From Dryas octopetala (Eukaryota; Streptophyta; Magnoliopsida; Rosales; Rosaceae), in assembly GCA_963921425.1 (NCBI GenBank), contig OY992833.1, positions 4,590,501-4,654,500 on the forward strand: DNA of 64,000 bases, in the 5' to 3' direction. The notes below the pieces were generated by a model, which had not been told where the DNA came from, ran no database searches, and worked only from the letters and a program-made list of their open reading frames with translations. This document shows positions 48,041 through 59,203 of this stretch, in pieces; the first letter of the stretch is position 1; every line of letters starts with the position of its first letter. A program made the position numbers and the translations under genes.

Positions 48041-48869
48041 ACATCCTTCTTTTCTCTTCTATATGTAATTGAAATTTCTTGAGGTTGTGTGTTGTTGAAA
48101 ATGAATGCAAACGTCAGATTTCTTGTACAAGGAACAAACATTTTGATTCAATAACATAAAAATTGCTGGCACGATGTTAGACAGTTTGTTATTTTGTCAA
48201 TTTTGTTGAGCATCATGAATCCAGCATCGTTGCTTTTGATATTAACTGATGCATCAGTTATGAACAACTCATGATATCAAATATGAACAAATGAAATATT
48301 TGACAACAAACCCTCAAAGAACCTCGGCAGCTACAAGGGGGAACAACAAACCAATCAACCCAACTACTGAAGAATAAACAGAAGCAAACTATCAATTACA
48401 ATTGCTTCTGGTTATCATTTATTTCTCTGTTGGCAGAGAAGTAATTTTTCAAACTAGATTTTGAAGTAAGACATACTAGAGTTTGAAGATGATTATAAAC
48501 TTATTATATCCACTCTGCTAATGGTTGTACCACCATATGCCATTAATCTCGAGAACTCTTAACAGGGTTCAAAAGCTTTAATAATAATTTTTGTCCTTCC
48601 TTTCTTCTTTCTAGTGATCAAGCTAGTATTCTTTACCCATAGAAGGGTAAAGAGAAATGCATGTTTTTTAACGGAAGCATTGCTATAACGGATTTAAAAA
48701 AGCACTTGTTGATGTAATATTTGATGCATGTTCCATACACTTCTGGTATTATTTCTTTTAAAACAGTAAAAAAACTATAACAAAAGGGTAACCTTTGGTA
48801 CAATATCATACAACGACATTTCCTTTTAGCAAGCCAAACTGAACAAGCCCACTCTGTATGCAGAAGTAG
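48041..48869. other. Convergent 3' spacer between FKBP and receptor-like protein
   Basis: FKBP (+) and the LRR gene (-) converge here. The first 120 bases are a likely FKBP 3' UTR. The rest is AT-rich with no frame of note. Confidence 0.5.
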
Positions 48870-51702
48870 CTAAATATATTCAACAATTACAGCATAGAGT
48901 TTACGTACTATGTTATTAAGGATTCGTGAAAGAGCAACGCTCCATGGCAAGTTTACTAGCAACGAACCAAGTATACTCCAAAAACCGAATGCAAATCCTA
49001 GTCCCAAGCTCATGTAGAACCACTTGTCTTCAAGTAAATGATATTCTCTGTATTGGCCAATTGTTGGTGGTATCACCTTATTTGCACTACAAGTCTGCTT
49101 CAGTGGGGGTCCGCAAAGTTTATTGCCAACAAAACTAAACTGATCAAAGCTCTGAAGTTGAGTGCTTTCTGGAATGTGACCTGTCAAATTGTTGTAGGAC
49201 AAGTTCAAGTGACTAAGAAATGTCAAACTCGCCAAGCTTGGAGGAATTTCACCAGAAAGTCGATTCATTGACACATCAAGAGATTCTAACCCTCTCATAT
49301 TACCAATCTTTGAAGGGATTCTTCCAGCCAAAAGATTCTTTGATGAATTCAAAGTTTGCAAGCCAATAAGGCTGGTCAGCTCCTCAGGGATCTCCCCAAA
49401 TATGATGTTGTTTGAAAGATCAATGCTTGTTACCAAACGGAGCATTCTGCTATACTCCACTTCTCTCCCTTTTGTCACTAAGATCGCATTCTCCATGTAC
49501 ACCACATCAGGCGAATATACATATAAAATATTGTTATCATCTGATTTTGACAAGGTGGCCATGGCACTGAAGTTATGGAAGCACTTTGGAATTGTCCCTG
49601 AGAGATTGTTATATGCAAGGTCCAGGATTTGGAGATACATGAGATTACAAAGTTCATAAGGAATGTCCCCTTGCAGCTTATTCCATCGAAAGTCAAGAAT
49701 CATCAAATTTGAAAGGCTTTTCCCTATCCATGTTGGTAAGTTCCCGACAAGTTCATTCCCACCAAGCTCAAGAACAGACAATTGCATAGAATTCTGCAGG
49801 GATGAAGGCAACTCTCCAGATAACTGATTCTTGCGCAAGTGCAATGATAAAAGGTTTGCCAAGTATCCCATGGAGCTTGGAATAGTCCCAATGAAGTTGT
49901 TGTTTTCTAAATTCACAGCTCCCAAGTTTGTCCAATTCATCCAACAATCAGGAATTTTTTCAGTGAGAAGATTGTTTCCAAGATGAAGGAGTTCTAGCTG
50001 TTTTGATCCATTTGTAAGATCACAAAAGAAGTGGAACACAAATCCAGAAAATGATGAATTGGAAAGGTCTAGTGTTTCTAATGTAGAGGAAACGAGAGGT
50101 AATGAACCGTTGAACTGGTTAGAACTTAGATCAATTGTTGACCCTGGACCAGCATCTATATTTTGAATCTCCCCATACAATTGATTGTTTTGAGAGATTC
50201 AAATACAGTAAATGGAAAGATAAGTTCCAAAACCAAATTGGAATGGTATCTGAAATTCCTGTACTGGCTAAACTTAACTCCTCTAATTTGTTTTGTCTCT
50301 GAAGCCAGGTAGGAAATTCATGCCCCAAGTGCCAATTATCTAAGAGTAAGTAGCGAAGTTGAGAAGGAGGAAGCCAGTCTCGACTAGTTTTCAGAATCAA
50401 CGAGTTTCCATTTGCATACAAGGACTCCAATCTTGTAAGATTAGTAAAATGAACTTCAGACACTACACCTTCTAATGAATTATCAGAAATATCCAAAAAC
50501 GACAACATTTCCAGTTGACCAGTAGTTTCTGGAAGAGTTCCACTAAACTGATTGCTAGAAATGTCTAGTTCTTCTAAGCATGACAGATTTTCTAGGGACG
50601 CTGGAATGAGACCTGATATTGAATTACCAGAAAGATCAAGGTAGGTTAAATTTTTTAAATTTCCTACCTGCTTTGTTAGATGACCTGAAAGATTATTGTG
50701 AGCTAATGACAATGACTTTATTCGAGGACTTGAACTACAAACAGACAAACTTTCAAAGATTTCTGATACGTTTCCGCAAAAATTGTTCGTTGACAGATGA
50801 AGATGCATCAACCCACAAAGATATACAACTGAAAAATCAATTTCCTTCAGAGACGAGTTATTTTGTGGACTAGTAGGAATTGGACCATGGAAACCACAAT
50901 CATTGAGATTAAGATAAACTAGATTTCTAAGACTAAAAATCCAAGTGGGCATCAAAGAGGCAAATTTGTTGTAAGAAGATCGAGGACGACAAGTGAAGTA
51001 AAATTAACCATAGGAAGAGGGGCAATGTGATCAAGTCCACAGTGGGACATATGCAACTCTACCAAAGAGGGGAGCATGTTTGTTACTTGCAACCAATGAT
51101 CAGATGCTTTGCTAAGATTTACATAACTCATGTCCATGTGTTCCAAGTGAGAAAGACCAGAAATCCATTGAAGGTTTTCAACCTTCAAACCGCCAACTGG
51201 GTCACCGAGACGCAGGTCGTGGAGACTTGAGAGATTTCCCAGTTGATGAGGAATTGTTCCCTCAAACCCTGATTCTGACAGTTTAAGATATCTTAAACTC
51301 TTAAGAGAACCAAGGAAGCTAGGATCTGTATTCCTTGAAAATAATTGTTACTGAGGTCCAAGTAGTTGAGATGGCTTAAATTGAGAAGAGAAGCATTTAT
51401 CTTACCACCGAACGACGCATAGTAATCCAAGAAAGACTTGGAATTATTAAGGTGGAGCTCGCGTATGTAACCAGTTAAGTTATCACAAACAACTCCAGTC
51501 CAACTGCAACAGTCCGCTTCCCCAACCCATGATGAAAGTCTGTTTGCTGGATCCTGAAGATCTTGCTTCAACATGATGAGTGCTTTTTTTCACTTTCTTT
51601 GCAAGTCACACTCAGATTTCCATTGCATAAACCAATACTAAACGAAATGGTTGCAATAGTTAGAAACCTGACAAGTAAAACAGCTTTCATGGTCCTCACC
51701 AT
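48870..51702 (-). pseudogene. LRR receptor-like protein (EIX2/Cf-type) with four single-base frame breaks
   Basis: Receptor-like proteins are plasma-membrane immune or developmental receptors without a kinase. Start ATG at 51702 gives a signal peptide (AVLLVRFLTIATISFSIGLC), then the LRR cap WVGEADCCSWTGVVCDN, over 20 LRRs (for example LDLSGNSISGLIPASLENLS), a non-LRR island around MENAILVTKGREVEYSRML, four more LRRs, NKLCGPPL, a membrane helix (MSLGLGFAFGFWSILGSLLV) and a short basic tail. About 940 residues would be the full size. Four one-base changes break it: near 51584-51590 (T-run), 51321-51324, 50975-50979 and 50188-50191 (T-run). Each flanking frame is clean. It is either a young pseudogene or a good gene with assembly indels. 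Confidence 0.88.
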
Positions 51703-51758
51703 AATGTTTTTATATAAAGTAGGTGAAGTGTATGGGCAATGAACCATCAGGAGTAGTG

Positions 51759-51762
<4 letters not shown>

Positions 51763-51786
<24 letters not shown>
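51763..51786. repeat. (TA)n microsatellite
   Basis: A run of about 12 TA units upstream of the receptor-like protein's start. Confidence 0.9.
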
Positions 51787-51790
<4 letters not shown>

Positions 51791-51859
51791 TAGGGAGGGG
51801 CCCTACATATTATTGCAGCCTCACATTTTCTAAACCCATCCTCTACGGTAGGGTAGACA

Positions 51860-52160
51860 AATTTCTTGACTAAATTATACATATGTCCGTCAAGAGAAGA
51901 GAAAAATAAGTAGGAGCATGCATCACTTTTTCTAAGTCCACCGTCAATGTACAAAGTTCTTTTCCGAGTTTGTCCATACTGAAGAGTATTATAGCAATGA
52001 CTGTCACAAAGAGCTTGACAAAAAAAAAAATGTCACAAAGAGGCCTGCCTTGCATATCAAGTTTCCAGTTAATTTGTCCCACAACATCAAGCCCTGTCAA
52101 AGCATCTACAACATATCCCATTAAGAACCCAACCGGCAACCATTGCCTACCTATAAGATA
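51860..52160 (-). pseudogene. Degenerate fragment resembling LIL3 (light-harvesting-like protein)
   Basis: The minus-strand frame has VGFLMGYVVDALTGLDVVGQ followed, after a divergent stretch and a T-run, by FVKLFVTVIAIIL. Chloroplast LIL3-type proteins, which anchor chlorophyll-synthesis enzymes, have a similar helix with the DALTG/DSLTG motif followed by a second hydrophobic segment. The flanks are not conserved and no start is seen. From 52160 to 52855 no gene is evident. Confidence 0.35.
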
Positions 52161-52855
52161 ATCTAAGCAGTACGTAAATGATTTTCAATTCTAATTAGTA
52201 TTAAGATGAAATATAATGCAGAGTAATTAATGCTAGATGACTACATTTTTAGTCCACATTATCGAACCACTTGTTTATATATGCTTTTATCCATACCGTC
52301 ATACTGGTTGTGTTTTATGGGTCTCTAGCTCACTTGTTGTGTTTGTATATTGGGAGTTTATGTTGATCTAACACATTCTTTAAAATTTGCTGATCTAATA
52401 TCAATTCATAATCACTTAAAAATCTACAATTCATTTACATTTATAGTCATTTTTGTTTTACATTAGAGGGATCAAGTTCTAGACATATATTAATCTTTAG
52501 TCATTACTCTACTCAACCTCAATATCCATTGAAATGATTGCAATAGGGTCTTGAGGTTGACGTCTTGTGATGTAATTGGTTGTGTTTTTGTTCTGTTGGG
52601 CTTCGGTCCCAAACTCACCAAATATATAAGAGAAATATCATTTCATCCATTCAAGTGTGAATTAATCTTTAAATCGGAAAATTTGAAAATATAGTCAAAT
52701 TTTGTGTCATTTAATGACTTTTAGTCCTTTTTTATTTTTTTAAAGTATTAAAAAGCAAGCACTACTTGAGATTTAGATTTCTAAAACTTTGAAAAAAAAT
52801 TAAAATCTTTAATGGAACAAAAAGTTGCCAATTAAGCTCGCCAAGCTAGCACTGA

Positions 52856-53848
52856 AAGAATGCAGCACCAAGGTTTATGATGTAGCTGCACCAGCTTCAG
52901 AGAGGCCGGGCTGTGGCTGGACACGCGGGCTTGTTGTGTTGCACGCGAGCTAGGACTTGAGTCGGGCGGGCTGCTTTTGATGTTTTGAATGTAAAAATAG
53001 CACTTGCTCATAGAGAGCACAGCCACAACTGAAAGTTTGGCTAAATGAATTGGGTTAGTTAATTGGAGTATACGGAATAGGCATTAGGGAGTTTCTCTGT
53101 TTTTGGCTGTAGTATGTCTTGGCTTGTTTTAGCAGATGGGTTTTGTTTGTTTAAATACAAAGAGGTGATGATAGCCTGGGTTGGTTTCAAAAAAGGAAAA
53201 GAGAGAGAGATTTGTTGTCAAACAGCCTTGTTGGTTTGAGTGGGAGTAAGATGATGATTTCGAGTGGGTGCAGTGGTACTTGAGTGAATAGAAGAATAGG
53301 AGTGGCTGCTTTGATAAATGCCAAGTCAATTGGCTTTGGGCTGCCCGTGTGTGTATAGACATATATATATATACATTCAATTAAAAAGAAGTTGCCAATA
53401 AGTGGTGATTAACACACAGGTATATATACAGTAGTTCTTTAGAGAGAATGTCTACATTTTACAAAATTTGTAAATGTGGACTATCTAGTCTACATTCGGT
53501 AGACAACTGCAAATTTTGGTCGACAGGTGCTGTAGCAAGTTATTTCGCCATGGTCTAGTAGATGTCTACGGGATGGCAACCGGATAGTCCACATCCGCAA
53601 ATTTTGTAAAATGCGGACATCCTCTCTGGAGAAGTACTATATATATATATACAAAACCCTTTCGTTGAGGTATACCTTAACTTAAACATGATGAGATATG
53701 ACTTGTGGGACCAACTTTGCATTGTAATTTCATGATCGAAGTCATTTATTTTCTAAGTCTCTATACAAGGATCATCCTTGCAAAAAATTAGGTAAATCGG
53801 AAACTATTAAGACATCTAATTGTGATAGAATAAATAGACGAATATATG
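52856..53848 (+). repeat. Direct duplication, copy A (about 1 kb)
   Basis: Nearly identical to 57967-58984, in the same orientation. The first 790 bases are unique-looking, GC-rich at the start, with (TA)n near 53358 and 53638. Then comes a MITE remnant at 53657-53848. Coding frames differ between copies (frame changes, stops), so I do not annotate a protein. Confidence 0.92.
53657..53848. mobile_element. Truncated copy of the 411-bp MITE
   Basis: Starts CCCTTTCGTTGAGGTATACC and matches the left half of the MITE at 58793-59203, then breaks off. It is inside the duplicated segment. Confidence 0.75.
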
Positions 53849-54113
53849 AATTTCAACTATTCCTAAGGCGCTCTTAATTTCAACTATCCAAACAGTCTTC
53901 TCCTAAGATTTTTGAACCATTAAAAGTTTTTGCACTTGTCCTTCCTTACCATGGTATTTCTTCCCCATGAAACATATACAAAGGATTTTTAAGGCAGTAT
54001 GCCATAAAATTCAAGCAAAGAATAAACCACAATCAATGACCAAGTTCCTAAAGCTATTTTAGTACAACAGCTAGATAAGGCTCGAACAATAGCTAGATAA
54101 GCTATTTATATAC

Positions 54114-54147
<34 letters not shown>

Positions 54148-54715
54148 TTAGCAAAAAGAGGGATAAACAATGCAAAATGAGGCAGAACATTGACCAGAAC
54201 AGTTAATCTATTGGAACTTTATAAAGTATGTCACATAAAATAAGGAAGTCATACATAAAGGGGAGCTCGAAATGGTCTTTCTCGTCCTCCAAAACAAAGT
54301 TGTCCAGATTCCTTCTAACCACCAAGACCTCCCCCTGGTGAAAACAGTAAAAACATGTATTTTATCCTTTTATGCACAAACTTGTAAGTAGAATATTTAA
54401 CTGACCTAATCTTCTAGGAATCCACCCTGGCATCAACTGTTGTCTGTTGTTATCAACTATTACTTCAGAATCATCAATAACCAAAAATCATCCCAAATAC
54501 CATAGCCATTGGAGATTAAGCCCTCTACACAGGGAAAGAAAGAGAGATGGAGAAAGTAGTGTTTCCTTCATCACTTTTGAAGAAGAACAACAAACAAAAG
54601 AATAAATAATCAGCTTTTCTTTTCTTTTCCTTTTTCTTTCTAGTCAAAACTTCAAGGGACATTGGGAATTTGGGACAGCCATCTGGACTTGAGCTGCGAC
54701 CAGACTCATTTTATT
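53849..54715. other. Spacer downstream of the PPR gene
   Basis: Contains (TA)n at about 54112-54148 and no gene. The last few hundred bases may include the 3' UTR of the minus-strand PPR gene. Confidence 0.4.
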
Positions 54716-56563
54716 TCACCAATAACCCTTACAAGAGCACTCACCATCCTGAAAATGGTGAAACCTTTTCCTATCTCTCACAATAATCTCTCTGTTAAAA
54801 AGTTTGGATATCATTTTTGTCACATCATGACAATCCCAACACACCCTGAGGTTCTTCACAATCCTAATGGGCACGCCTTCTTTTATACTGATCAAACCAA
54901 AAGCAATCGCAACCTTCTCACTATGTTTACACAATGCATCTTCTTTCTCTTCTTCTTCTATATCAAACAGCACAGGATTGGTATTAGCCACATAACCTGA
55001 TAATTTCAGCCGCCTAGAGATTTCTCCCAACATTGTCTCAATCTCATTGTACCTTGGGTGGGACTTGTCCCCTACAAAGAATTCATGAACCTCACCATCA
55101 ACCTCTAGGACACTACAACCAGGAAGCTTCCTCATCCCTTTAGCCATCATAATCTGCCTTACATTACTAACTCCATCCCAAAGCTTAGAATCAGCATATA
55201 TATTGGACAAAAGCACATAAGCACCATGGTTCTTGGCCTCTAACTCTACTATCTTTTTCGAGGCAAGCTCACCCATTTCCATATTCTTGTACAATCTACA
55301 AGCGTTAAGTAAAGCCCCCCAAGCACCCGCATGAGGCTTCAAGGGCATGTTGTTTATGAAGTTCAGGGCTTCAGTTAAACGCCCAGCTCGGCCATATAAA
55401 TCAACCATGCACCCGTAATGCTCTAGCTGAGGTTCAATCCCATACAATTTCCTCATTGAGTCAAAATGGTCAAGACCTTCCTCAACAAGTCCAACCACAG
55501 TACAGCCCTTTAGTAATGAAACAAACGTAACTGCATTTGGATGAACCCCATCTTTCTGCATGAGGGAGAAAAGCTCAAGACACTTCTCACCAAATCCATT
55601 CATAGCTAGTCCCCCAATGGCACTACTCCATGTGTAAACATTCTTTTCTTTCATCCCCCAAAACACTTCCATAGCCTTATTCATGTTCCCACATTTCGCA
55701 TACATGTCAATGAGTGCAGTCCCCAATGTCACCACCATCCGCAGCTTGTTTCTCTCTATATATGCATGGGCCCATCTCCCTTGATTCAATGCCCCCAAGT
55801 GAGAGCACGCAGATAAGACCGAAACCATACACACCTCATTGACTCTCACACCCTCCATTTGCATCAAATGAAATAAATTTAAGGCTTCCCTAGACTTCCC
55901 ACATTGCGCATACCCTGCAATCATCGCGTTCCAAGCAATAGGGTCCCTCTGAGGCATTATGTCAAACAGCTCCCTTGCAAAACCAACATCACCACATCTG
56001 GCACAAGCGCTCACCATAGCAGTCTGACATACCAAATCAGGTTCAACAATCTCTTCAAACACTCTATGACATGAATTTAAGCAACCCAATTCAGCATACA
56101 TGAAAATTAACCCGCTTTGAACATGTGGGTCATTCTCAAACCCATGTTTAACCAATGCACCATGGACCGAAGGACCGGTCTCACGTGCCAAAAGCTGTGC
56201 ACAAGTGCGAATCAAGAAGTTGAAGGTGTAGTTATCAGGTAAGAGATTGTTACCAGATTGGAGAATTCTGCGGTAGAAGTGAAAGCTTTTATATGGCGTG
56301 GAGCTTTTGGAATAGGCTCTGATCACGGAGTTGAAGGTGAAGAGGGTTGGGTTCTCACATTGGTCCAGGACATGATTGGAATAATCTAAATTTTTGGGGT
56401 TTCTGAGGGCTATGGTGGCAACAAATTGGCCTGAGAGGTGAGGGTCGTTGAGAAGACCGTTAACGAGCAGTTGGGAGTGGATTTGCTTGAGCTCTTTGAG
56501 TGTAGTAGATGAGTCCACTAATGAAATGGTTGGGTGTTTTGCAATGCATCTTAGGGAGCTCAT
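54716..56563 (-). CDS. PPR protein, PLS class with E/E+ and DYW domains (At5g40405 type)
   Basis: Organelle RNA-binding protein; DYW domains carry the C-to-U RNA-editing deaminase. The chosen Met at 56563 gives 615 aa starting MSSLRCIAKHPTISL, which matches the length and start I recall for Arabidopsis At5g40405. PPR units run from about residue 40 to 460 (NSVIRAYSKSSTPYKSFHFY; DPIAWNAMIAGYAQCGKSRE; VYTWSSAIGGLAMNGFGEKC). The E/E+ part includes HGAYVLLSNIYADSK and GCSVLEVDGEVHEFFVGDKS. The DYW domain keeps the zinc/catalytic HSE (HSEKVAIAFG) and CxxCH (CWDCH). It ends CKGYW, not DYW, a common variant. The gene is intronless, as usual. An upstream in-frame Met (56788) would add 75 residues with a hydrophobic stretch; I judge it leader sequence. 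Confidence 0.93.
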   Translation of the reverse strand: MSSLRCIAKHPTISLVDSSTTLKELKQIHSQLLVNGLLNDPHLSGQFVATIALRNPKNLDYSNHVLDQCENPTLFTFNSVIRAYSKSSTPYKSFHFYRRILQSGNNLLPDNYTFNFLIRTCAQLLARETGPSVHGALVKHGFENDPHVQSGLIFMYAELGCLNSCHRVFEEIVEPDLVCQTAMVSACARCGDVGFARELFDIMPQRDPIAWNAMIAGYAQCGKSREALNLFHLMQMEGVRVNEVCMVSVLSACSHLGALNQGRWAHAYIERNKLRMVVTLGTALIDMYAKCGNMNKAMEVFWGMKEKNVYTWSSAIGGLAMNGFGEKCLELFSLMQKDGVHPNAVTFVSLLKGCTVVGLVEEGLDHFDSMRKLYGIEPQLEHYGCMVDLYGRAGRLTEALNFINNMPLKPHAGAWGALLNACRLYKNMEMGELASKKIVELEAKNHGAYVLLSNIYADSKLWDGVSNVRQIMMAKGMRKLPGCSVLEVDGEVHEFFVGDKSHPRYNEIETMLGEISRRLKLSGYVANTNPVLFDIEEEEKEDALCKHSEKVAIAFGLISIKEGVPIRIVKNLRVCWDCHDVTKMISKLFNREIIVRDRKRFHHFQDGECSCKGYW

Positions 56564-57155
56564 GACTAGCAAATAAGCAAATAAAGAAGAGCACAAAATA
56601 TTCCAAACCCCAATCAACATATAATGGAAAATGGCGGAAAAAGAGAACAACCCAAGATAAAGAAATGGGGTAGAAAGTAGGAAGTAATTACTTTCCCTTC
56701 TCCCAACAGCATTACAAGCTGGTCCTGTGTCATCCCTGACTCCAAATTTCACCTTCCATATGGAGATAAGATAGAAAAAGTCAGTCACACCATTTTATGG
56801 AGAAGTCAAGGGAAAAATTAAGAAATGATCAAAACTTACTGAAAATGTTTTTGGAGCAGAGGAGGAATTGGTAGGAATTTGGTACTCCCAATCAGGAATA
56901 TGCAAGCCGTATGGTAAGATAGATATAGCAATCTTCAATGGAGCCCAATTCTGTCAAGTTGGTAGGCATGTACCTCATACCTGATAATGTCAGGACGGTG
57001 TTATTTGTGAATGGTGTCAATGGTGAAGGGGCTAATAAAGGAAGAAATGGCTGAGGGTTTACAGTGGATGAGACATCAGGAGCTATGGCTTCTGCATCCG
57101 TAACTGAGACACAATGGGACTCATGTATTCCTGCACAGAGATTAACAGAACCCAA

Positions 57156-57966
57156 ACTAAGTAGAAGAACCCAACTTAGTCATAAAACATATAAAACAGT
57201 CTTATACATGACAGCCCTTCAAAGAAATAATATTATCATGCCAAATTGACAATCCAAGTTGAAGTAATACTATCATGAATAGAACATTATGAAACTACAA
57301 GATACCATAGTCTAATGTGTTGAACCTCTAAAATGGCAATGTACTCATCAAAACCAATAAACTTTTCTCCAACATAGAAACTTATACATAATGAAGCAAC
57401 TTAAAATGTACAGAAACTGAAAAAAGAAAACAGATAAAATGAGAAAAGGAATAACAATTAATGGTAGGAGCAGTAAAAGTTTCAAAATGGCAAATATTAA
57501 CGCTGACAGAGAAGCAATAACAGGAAGTATGAAACTTCCTTATATAGGTAATAATGTGTGCAATTAAATTAAACCCCCATTTGGTAACTTTATGAAATCA
57601 CAGAAAAGATGGAAAATTTAGGCCCTGTTTGGTCTCACTCCCTCTCACATTGCTTTTACAAGTACAAGTAAAGCAGAAAAAGCTTTATCTGCTTCATCTT
57701 TTCAATCGCATTTCTTTGTACCAAAACAATACAAGTTATAACCCACTAGTTCTGGCCATATCATTATGTTTGGGCCATGAATTGGCATTTACCATGTCAA
57801 GACGATTAGAAAAGAATGGTTGTGGAAAGGAAGCCGGCCTACCTCCTTTAATTGAATTTTGAGCAAGGAGGCCTAGGTGAGAAATAAATTCAAACACGTG
57901 GGGTGCATTGTTACCACCAAGAGAGGAACATTATTTGGGGTTTTCGAATATTTCCCCAAAAGACAC
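57156..57966. other. Spacer upstream of the PPR gene
   Basis: No gene. 'ggccctgtttggtctcac' at about 57623 looks like one end of a Tourist-type MITE, but the other end is not seen. Confidence 0.4.
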
Positions 57967-58753
57967 AAGAATGCAGCACCAAGGTTTATGATGTAGCTGC
58001 ACCAGCTTCAGAGAGGCCGGGCTGCGGCTTTACACGCGGGCTTGTTGTGTTGCACGCGAGCTAGGACTTGAGTCGGGCGGGCTGCTTTTGATGTTTTGAA
58101 TGTAAAAATAGCACTTGCTCATAGAGAGCACAGCCACAAATGAAAGTTTGGCTAAATGAATTGGGTTAGTTAATTGGAGTATATGGAATAGGCATTAGGG
58201 AGTTTCTCTGTTTTTGGCTGTAGTATGTCTTGGCTTGTTTTAGCAGATGGGTTTTGTTTGTTTAAATACAAAGAGGTGATGATAGCCTGGGTTGGTTTCA
58301 AAAAAGGAAAAGAGAGAGAGATTTGCCAAGTTGTCAAACAGCCTTGTTGGTTTGAGTGGGAGTAAGATGATGATTTCGAGTGGGTGCAGTGGTACTTGCG
58401 TGAATAGAAGAAGAGAAGGAGTGGCTGCCTTGATAAATGCCAAGTCAATTGGCTTTGGGCTACCCTTGTGTGTATAGACATATATATATATATATATATT
58501 CATTCAATTAAAAAGAAGTTGCCAATAAGTGGTGATTAACACACAGGTATATATACAGTCTTTCTTTAAAGAGAATGTCTACATTTTACAAAATTTGTGG
58601 ATGTGCACTATCTAGTCTCCATCCGGTAGACAACTGCATATTTTGGTCGACAGGTGCTGTAGCAAGTTATTTCGCCATGGTCTACGGGATAGCAACCGGA
58701 TAGTCCACATTCGCAAATTTTGTAAAATGCGGACATCCTCTCTAGAGAAGGAC

Positions 58754-58789
<36 letters not shown>

Positions 58790-58984
58790 AAACCCTTCCG
58801 TTAATGTATACCTCAACTTAAACATGATGAGGTATGGCTTGTGGGACCTACTTCGTATTGTAATTTAATGATCGAAGCCATTTATTTTATAAGTCTCTAT
58901 ACAAGGATCATCCTTGCAAAAAATTAGGTAAATCGGAAACCATTAAGACATCTAATTGTGATAGAATAAATAGACGAATATATG
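57967..58984 (+). repeat. Direct duplication, copy B
   Basis: Matches 52856-53848 over its whole length apart from point changes, small indels and a longer (TA)n (58477-58499, 58757-58783). It starts with the same AAGAATGCAGCACCAAGG. A 61-aa frame at 58292-58477 is open here but broken in copy A. Confidence 0.92.
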
Positions 58985-59203
58985 GATAATAAATAGACAA
59001 ATATATAGATTTTATTAACACTTGAAATGATGGCCCTTTAATCAAATGGTTAAACGATTTTCAATTTATCTAATTTTTTGTAAGGAAGATCCTTATATAT
59101 AGACTTAAAAAAATAGACAGCTTTGATCATCGAATTACAATGTGGAATGAGTCTTACAAGCTATAACTCATCATGTTTAAGTTAAAATACCTCAACGGAA
59201 GGG
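58793..59203. mobile_element. MITE with long inverted ends, 411 bp
   Basis: The left end CCCTTCCGTTAATGTATACC and the right end read inward CCCTTCCGTTGAGGTATTTT belong to inverted repeats extending about 50 bases (both continue AACTTAAACATGATGAG). The middle contains 'aaattaggtaaatcggaaac', and an inverted relative of it further on. There is no coding. The target duplication is unclear, so the superfamily is open. Confidence 0.75.

Noticed and set aside
54716..56788. 690-aa version of the PPR protein
   Set aside because: The extra 75 N-terminal residues are unlike the family, whose start matches the Met at 56563.
56892..57155. 87-aa minus-strand frame upstream of the PPR gene
   Set aside because: No family match, no signal or motif; it could be leader sequence of the PPR transcript but nothing supports translation.
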